NCBI GenBank assembly: GCA_025352795.1 | Contig: JANXSF010000011.1 | Location: 1 to 35,661 of the forward strand | Reading direction: 5' to 3' | Length of the DNA: 35,661 nucleotides | Origin: Acidobacteriota bacterium | Lineage (GTDB): Bacteria; Acidobacteriota; Terriglobia; Bryobacterales; Bryobacteraceae | Shown here: piece by piece, positions 32,484-35,661 of the stretch | Numbering within the stretch: position 1 is the stretch's first letter | How the letters are laid out: each line of letters begins with the position of its first letter | Translations under genes and position numbers: made by a program | Notes under the pieces: model-generated | What the model saw: the letters and a program-made list of their open reading frames with translations, nothing else | Databases searched by the model: none | Told to the model about the DNA's origin: nothing

Positions 32484-33287
32484 TCAACGTCCTTGGCTAT
32501 CTTTTGCTGTTGAACGCAAAGTCATTGCTGCACCAAGCGCTAACAATCCTACGAACGCGATGAGCGGCGTGGAACTCGCTGTAGCGGGAAGCGTATCCGC
32601 CGCCGCTGTTGTTACCGGAGGCTCTGCTGCGGCTTCAGCCTTTGCCGGTGATGGCGAAGCGGCGTCAGTGGATGCCAGTTCCGCTTGTACCGGTGGTGCG
32701 GTGACCACCTCAGCTACTTGCACCTCCTCTCCGGTTGGCTTGATGGCCATAATAGTTGCCCGTTTGAGTTCGGCCACAACTGGAGCGTCGGATGACTTGA
32801 TAGATTCAGACACTTCCATAGGAAGGTCGGCAGAGGTGAACAGAACCGGGGTATTGGTTGCTTTGGCAATTTCCATGGCTCTGGATTTCGGATAAACGAA
32901 TTCTTCACCCCAATTTCTGCCAGGGTAGAACCACGCCCGCAATGCTTCAGGTTGGCCAGCCGGCCTTTCACTGAAGGTCACCACTGTCTTGTCAGTTGCC
33001 TTCAAGCGATAATTCGGGATGGCCAGAATGGTTGCGTAAATTGCGGTTTCTTCTTTATTGAAGATCTGTACAATGTGCCGGTCAGAAAGAGAATCCAGAA
33101 TCTTGAACACATAGGTACCTGCTGGTAGAACGCCCCAGCCAGAGAGATGAACCCCTGGAATCTCTACTGGTCCGCTAAACGTCATTACAGTTTTCCGGTT
33201 CCAATCATCAGCCTTCACGTTGGGTGCGAGCACCGAACACACCAGCGCTATACATCCTACTGTTGTGGCAGTATTAAATAACTTCAT
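32484..33287 (-). CDS. Secreted protein with LPATA sorting signal, probable sortase substrate
   Basis: The 267-residue protein has an N-terminal signal peptide (about 1-26) and a beta-rich domain (about 30-155). A low-complexity Ala/Pro/Thr linker (about 190-231) follows. The C-terminus has LPATA at 233-237, then a hydrophobic segment (LIAFVGLLALGAAMTL) and a basic tail. This LPxT(A/G)-hydrophobic-positive layout is the classic cell-wall sorting signal. AGGAG lies six bases before the ATG. It leads the three-gene run substrate, VWFA protein, sortase. The role of the folded domain is unknown. Confidence 0.85.
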   Translation of the reverse strand: MKLFNTATTVGCIALVCSVLAPNVKADDWNRKTVMTFSGPVEIPGVHLSGWGVLPAGTYVFKILDSLSDRHIVQIFNKEETAIYATILAIPNYRLKATDKTVVTFSERPAGQPEALRAWFYPGRNWGEEFVYPKSRAMEIAKATNTPVLFTSADLPMEVSESIKSSDAPVVAELKRATIMAIKPTGEEVQVAEVVTAPPVQAELASTDAASPSPAKAEAAAEPPVTTAAADTLPATASSTPLIAFVGLLALGAAMTLRSTAKDSQGR

Positions 33288-33444
33288 TTTTTACTCCTAA
33301 TCCTACAAAAATATCTCGGCGGTTTATTCCCGCTTTGTATGTTATTAGCACTTCAAGGTCCATCCCGATTGACATTGCAATTACGTAGCGGTTATCGGAA
33401 AGCAAATGACCGTGCGGCGTCATGTGTCCGCATGTGGTCAATTT

Positions 33445-33636
33445 TCACCTGGTAAGTCGGAAATTGGTGACATTGCCCCACAACCCAGCTACTTGCAGAA
33501 GCCAGATGCAGACAACAGCAACGACAACGAAATTCAGAATAGTCTTTATGCTGGCAGCCATGGGTATGTAGCGGTTAATCATGTACAAGCCGACACCGAC
33601 GATGATCAGCATTACGACAACATTTATCAAAGGCAT
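33445..33636 (-). CDS. Small two-helix membrane protein, Thivi_2564 family
   Basis: The 63-residue protein is nearly all membrane: INVVVMLIIVGVGLYMINRY (about 4-23) and TILNFVVVAVVCIWLLQVAG (about 32-51). The sequence MPLINVV...LYMINRYIPM...ILNFVVV fits the small Thivi_2564-type family. An AAGGAG Shine-Dalgarno is seven bases before the ATG, so the gene is well supported despite its length. The function of the family is not known. Confidence 0.78.
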   Translation of the reverse strand: MPLINVVVMLIIVGVGLYMINRYIPMAASIKTILNFVVVAVVCIWLLQVAGLWGNVTNFRLTR

Positions 33637-33820
33637 TTATTGCTCCTTGATCTTATGATGAGCAATTTGCTATCCAATGTTGCCGACGTTGAAATGTCAA
33701 AATAGGGTGAATTCACGCATAAGACTGCTATGACTTAGGACTTGAGAATAACCAGTGTACGATTAGCAGCGTGGGCTGTGTGCAGTATTTGCAGACTCTG
33801 TGGTGTGCATTTCTACGATT

Positions 33821-34255
33821 TTATGACTTCGGACGGGATGTGCGGGGAGGAACTCTCACTGGGCCGCGTCCGAACCCTTCGTCGAAAATGGGTTCACTTT
33901 CCTCAGAAAGAAGTGCCCAAAGTGCATAAAAGCCCAAGCACGTTCCCAGCGGCACGCTGAGCATATTGACTCCACAGACCACGATGCTCATGGAGCGGGC
34001 CCAAGGTTTCAGTTTGCGTAGGCCAAGGCCTCCGAGGATCAGAAAGGGGGCCATGGCAATGGAAAAACCGGCCAAAAATCCAGTGAAAACACCCCAAAGC
34101 GGAGTGGAAGCAATGGTGCCGGGACGTCCGTAATCATCGTTGCCGGTGATGCCGGCGAAACCGCCGAAGGCAACTAGACACCCAATGGCGATCAGCGCGC
34201 CAAGGATACCTAGAATGATCATGAGGGACCCAAGGGTCTTAATGTGTTCTAACAC
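33821..34255 (-). CDS. Hypothetical integral membrane protein
   Basis: The 144-residue protein has about four hydrophobic segments (residues about 8-32, 55-75, 85-100 and 102-117) and a soluble Pro/Arg-rich tail (RGPVRVPPRTSRPKS). I do not recognise the family with confidence. It is transcribed alone, between the Thivi_2564-type gene and the BON-domain gene, all on the minus strand. The N-terminal ILGILGALIAIGCLVAF could be mistaken for a signal peptide, but the other segments argue for a membrane protein. Confidence 0.7.
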   Translation of the reverse strand: MLEHIKTLGSLMIILGILGALIAIGCLVAFGGFAGITGNDDYGRPGTIASTPLWGVFTGFLAGFSIAMAPFLILGGLGLRKLKPWARSMSIVVCGVNMLSVPLGTCLGFYALWALLSEESEPIFDEGFGRGPVRVPPRTSRPKS

Positions 34256-34334
34256 TTTCTCTTTTTACGACAGGGAAGATTCTTAAAAGCAAATACTATC
34301 TTAACAGCCCAATGTTGAATGGAACGCTTTGGAC

Positions 34335-34368
34335 AAAAAAATCGGGCCAACCGGATTCCGGCTGGCCC
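34335..34368 (-). terminator. Intrinsic terminator of the BON-domain gene
   Basis: Read on the minus strand, GGGCCAGCCGGA pairs with TCCGGTTGGCCC around a two-base loop with a single internal mismatch-like pair, and is followed by GATTTTTTT. The strong GC stem plus seven T residues is a textbook Rho-independent terminator, about 50 bases after the BON gene stop codon. Confidence 0.88.
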
Positions 34369-34415
34369 ATGGTGCCTCTACTCAAACGGAGGATCTGTGC
34401 ACTCTGTCTTGCTGG

Positions 34416-34952
34416 TTACTTTTCAAGGTGAAGGTTGTTGGTGACCGTGAATACACCTGGAACCGTATTGGCTTGCAGGTTGGCAATGGTGCTATCCATT
34501 TGCCGGGATACAACTCCTTCCAAAGTCACGTTGCCGTTCTTCACAATAATGTGGATGGTAGGGTGCGCTCCCAACGCGTAACGGTTCAGGGCGCTTTGTC
34601 CATAGACGGTGCGGGCCACCCGGACGCGCAACTGGTCATCGAAATTCGAAAGCGGCAACACTTCAATCTGGTCATTCACCGCACTTACTCCTTCAATCCG
34701 TTTCACTACATTGACGGCGTCGGATCGCAACACAGGACGATTCACTTGACCAAGCAAAGTTACGGTTGCGCCATCCACATGGAATTGGAGATTGTCGAAA
34801 ATACCGAAGTAGGGCAGCATTAAAAGCTCGTGCCGCACCTTGGCTTCCAGAGTATTCTTTTGCGGATCAGGGTTGATGTTGTTGGGGGTGGCAAAGGCTA
34901 AAGTTGTAGCAAGTGCCATGGCTATTGTTAGTTGGTTGATTGTGCGTTTCAC
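34416..34952 (-). CDS. Exported protein with two BON domains
   Basis: The 178-residue protein has a signal peptide (MKRTINQLTIAMALATTLAFA) and two BON domains: one around FDNLQFHVDGATVTLLGQVN and ending IEVLP, the second around HIIVKNGNVTLEGVVS. BON domains are found in periplasmic proteins such as OsmY and bind membranes or other envelope parts. I chose the GTG at 34950-34952, preceded by GAGGAG, over the GTG 15 bases upstream, which has no spacing for a ribosome-binding site. A strong terminator follows. Confidence 0.85.
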   Translation of the reverse strand: MKRTINQLTIAMALATTLAFATPNNINPDPQKNTLEAKVRHELLMLPYFGIFDNLQFHVDGATVTLLGQVNRPVLRSDAVNVVKRIEGVSAVNDQIEVLPLSNFDDQLRVRVARTVYGQSALNRYALGAHPTIHIIVKNGNVTLEGVVSRQMDSTIANLQANTVPGVFTVTNNLHLEK

Positions 34953-34959
34953 GTTTTGG

Positions 34960-34965
34960 CTCCTC
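34960..34965 (-). promoter_or_regulatory. Shine-Dalgarno of the BON-domain gene (GAGGAG)
   Basis: GAGGAG lies seven bases before the GTG at 34950-34952 and so selects that start. The upstream GTG overlaps this site and is unlikely to be used. Confidence 0.7.
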
Positions 34966-35072
34966 ACTTTAATAAACGTAATGAGGGATGTATTGGTTGC
35001 AAATCGGCGACGACTTTACGATACATTTACAAACTGGTGTAAATGCACCGCGTGGTGCTTTTCATCCAATGA

Positions 35073-35453
35073 CTATGGGGTGAGCTTTTCCGGACCTTGC
35101 TTTTCCGGGTCACGTTTTTCCGGGTCACGATTCTCCGGTTCTTTGGGATAGCGGAATTCCATTTCGCCGGGGCGCATCATTTCCAGATTCTTGCGGATTT
35201 CCAATTGCTGAACGTCTGGATCTTTCTGGACGCTCTTGTTGTATTTCCGGATGGTCTCGACGGTCTGTTTCAGATCGGCAGTTTCTTTTTCAAGGGATTC
35301 AATGTGTTCCCACTTTTCTTTGAGGGAGCGCCAACCTTGTGGTCCACCAATGAACATGGCGGCATAACTACAAACCACTACAGCCCCGGCTGTGTAAGCT
35401 AAGCGTTTGAGCGCTGACTGGATGTTGGGACGTAACACGATCAGTTCTACCAT
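35073..35453 (-). CDS. FtsB/DivIC-like septum formation protein with pentapeptide-repeat tail
   Basis: The 126-residue protein has one membrane segment (about 21-38), then a coiled coil (WEHIESLEKETADLKQTVET) and a short conserved-looking region (KNLEMMRPGEMEFRYP), the layout of FtsB/DivIC bitopic cell-division proteins that pair with FtsL and FtsQ. The C-terminus is a charged repeat (PENRDPEKRDPEKQGPEK) unlike the usual family end. I chose the ATG at 35451-35453 over the longer frame, as the protein then starts just before the membrane segment. Confidence 0.75.
   Translation of the reverse strand: MVELIVLRPNIQSALKRLAYTAGAVVVCSYAAMFIGGPQGWRSLKEKWEHIESLEKETADLKQTVETIRKYNKSVQKDPDVQQLEIRKNLEMMRPGEMEFRYPKEPENRDPEKRDPEKQGPEKLTP
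35086..35145. repeat. Tandem 15-bp repeat in the FtsB-like gene
   Basis: Four 15-base units follow one another. Two are nearly identical (TTTTCCGGGTCACGT and TTTTCCGGGTCACGA at 35101-35130), with a more diverged unit on each side. They encode the five-residue repeat (PEKRD-like) in the tail of the FtsB-like protein, and such units can expand or contract by slippage. Confidence 0.75.
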
Positions 35454-35522
35454 TCTTATATACTTCTGATTTTCATGCAATATCAACAGTTAAATTTATG
35501 CCCGAAAAATAGTTTTGATTCG

Positions 35523-35661
35523 TGTCGGAGCAAAGTAGAAAGATCCTATTCCCGGCAAAGTAGAAAGTTCCTAATTGAGGGGTTGAATCTCAACCCTCAT
35601 GGTATGTTCGCACAGCAGCGCCGGGGTCGCGCCTGGCGTGGCTGCCCAAAGTCGAGGCGAG
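35523..35661. mobile_element. Probable insertion-sequence terminus, cut by the window edge
   Basis: The segment starts TGTCGGAGCAAAG and has two 21-base direct repeats, GCAAAGTAGAAAGATCCTATT (35530-35550) and GCAAAGTAGAAAGTTCCTAAT (35555-35575), with two mismatches and a 25-base period. Multiple short repeats just inside a TGT... end are typical of IS21-like elements. The GC-rich sequence beyond 35600 differs from the AT-leaning sequence before 35520 and could be the end of a transposase gene on the minus strand. The rest of the element lies outside the window. Confidence 0.5.

Noticed and set aside
35530-35575. Start of a CRISPR array (two 21-base repeats)
   Set aside because: The repeats are separated by only four bases, so no spacer is present, and they are imperfect. 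An insertion-sequence end explains them better.

Overview
The window reads as chromosomal DNA of a flagellated Gram-negative bacterium, most likely an Acidobacteriota (Bryobacter/Solibacter-like). This assignment is inference. It rests on the gene families seen together: VWFA-related secreted protein, ASPIC/UnbV (CRTAC-like) and TPR secreted proteins, DUF885 peptidase, PqaA-type hydrolase, heavy-metal-binding-domain protein, Thivi_2564-type membrane peptide and a sortase with an LPxTA substrate. No rRNA or tRNA gene was recognised.

Layout. 250-7362 (minus strand) is one tight gene run: membrane fusion protein, two MacB/LolD-type ABC ATPases, a secreted DUF885 peptidase, a sigma54-type response regulator and its NtrY-like kinase. 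No permease is present. 7562-9807 (plus) holds a small basic ORF, a Fur-family regulator and a secreted PqaA-like hydrolase. 9804-12693 (minus) is a flagellar late operon flgM-(flgN-like)-flgK-flgL with a readable sigma28 promoter. 12788-15091 has a c-type cytochrome-like protein convergent with a metal-binding-domain protein and an SDR. 15216-17101 (minus) is an alkylation-repair pair, an Ada/AlkA fusion and Ogt. 17166-18430 has an Hsp15-like S4 protein and an ExeA-like ATPase.

The most interesting part is 18544-23758 (minus): a complete effector-only type III-A CRISPR operon, cas10-csm2-csm3-csm4-csm5. It has no cas6, cas1, cas2, csm6 or array in the window. Cas10 is unusually small (494 aa): it has no HD nuclease domain and no zinc-finger cysteines, its GGDD box reads GGDEF, and the usual DVDN-like metal motif reads NVDN. 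Csm2 carries an arginine/glycine/proline-rich disordered extension of about 130 residues. Csm3 keeps its slicer aspartate. Together these suggest a Csm complex that may have kept RNA slicing while losing DNA cleavage, and perhaps cyclic oligoadenylate signalling.

23979-26980 (plus) holds a secreted TPR protein and a Tat-type FG-GAP/ASPIC protein. 27005-30802 is a divergent pair of an orphan CheB domain and a large CheB-CheR-coiled-coil-PAS protein without a kinase. 30847-33287 (minus) is a sortase, a VWFA protein and an LPATA-tailed probable sortase substrate, followed by small membrane, BON and FtsB-like genes. The right edge enters what looks like the end of an insertion sequence. A dispersed palindromic repeat occurs at the ogt stop codon and between the csm operon and the TPR gene.
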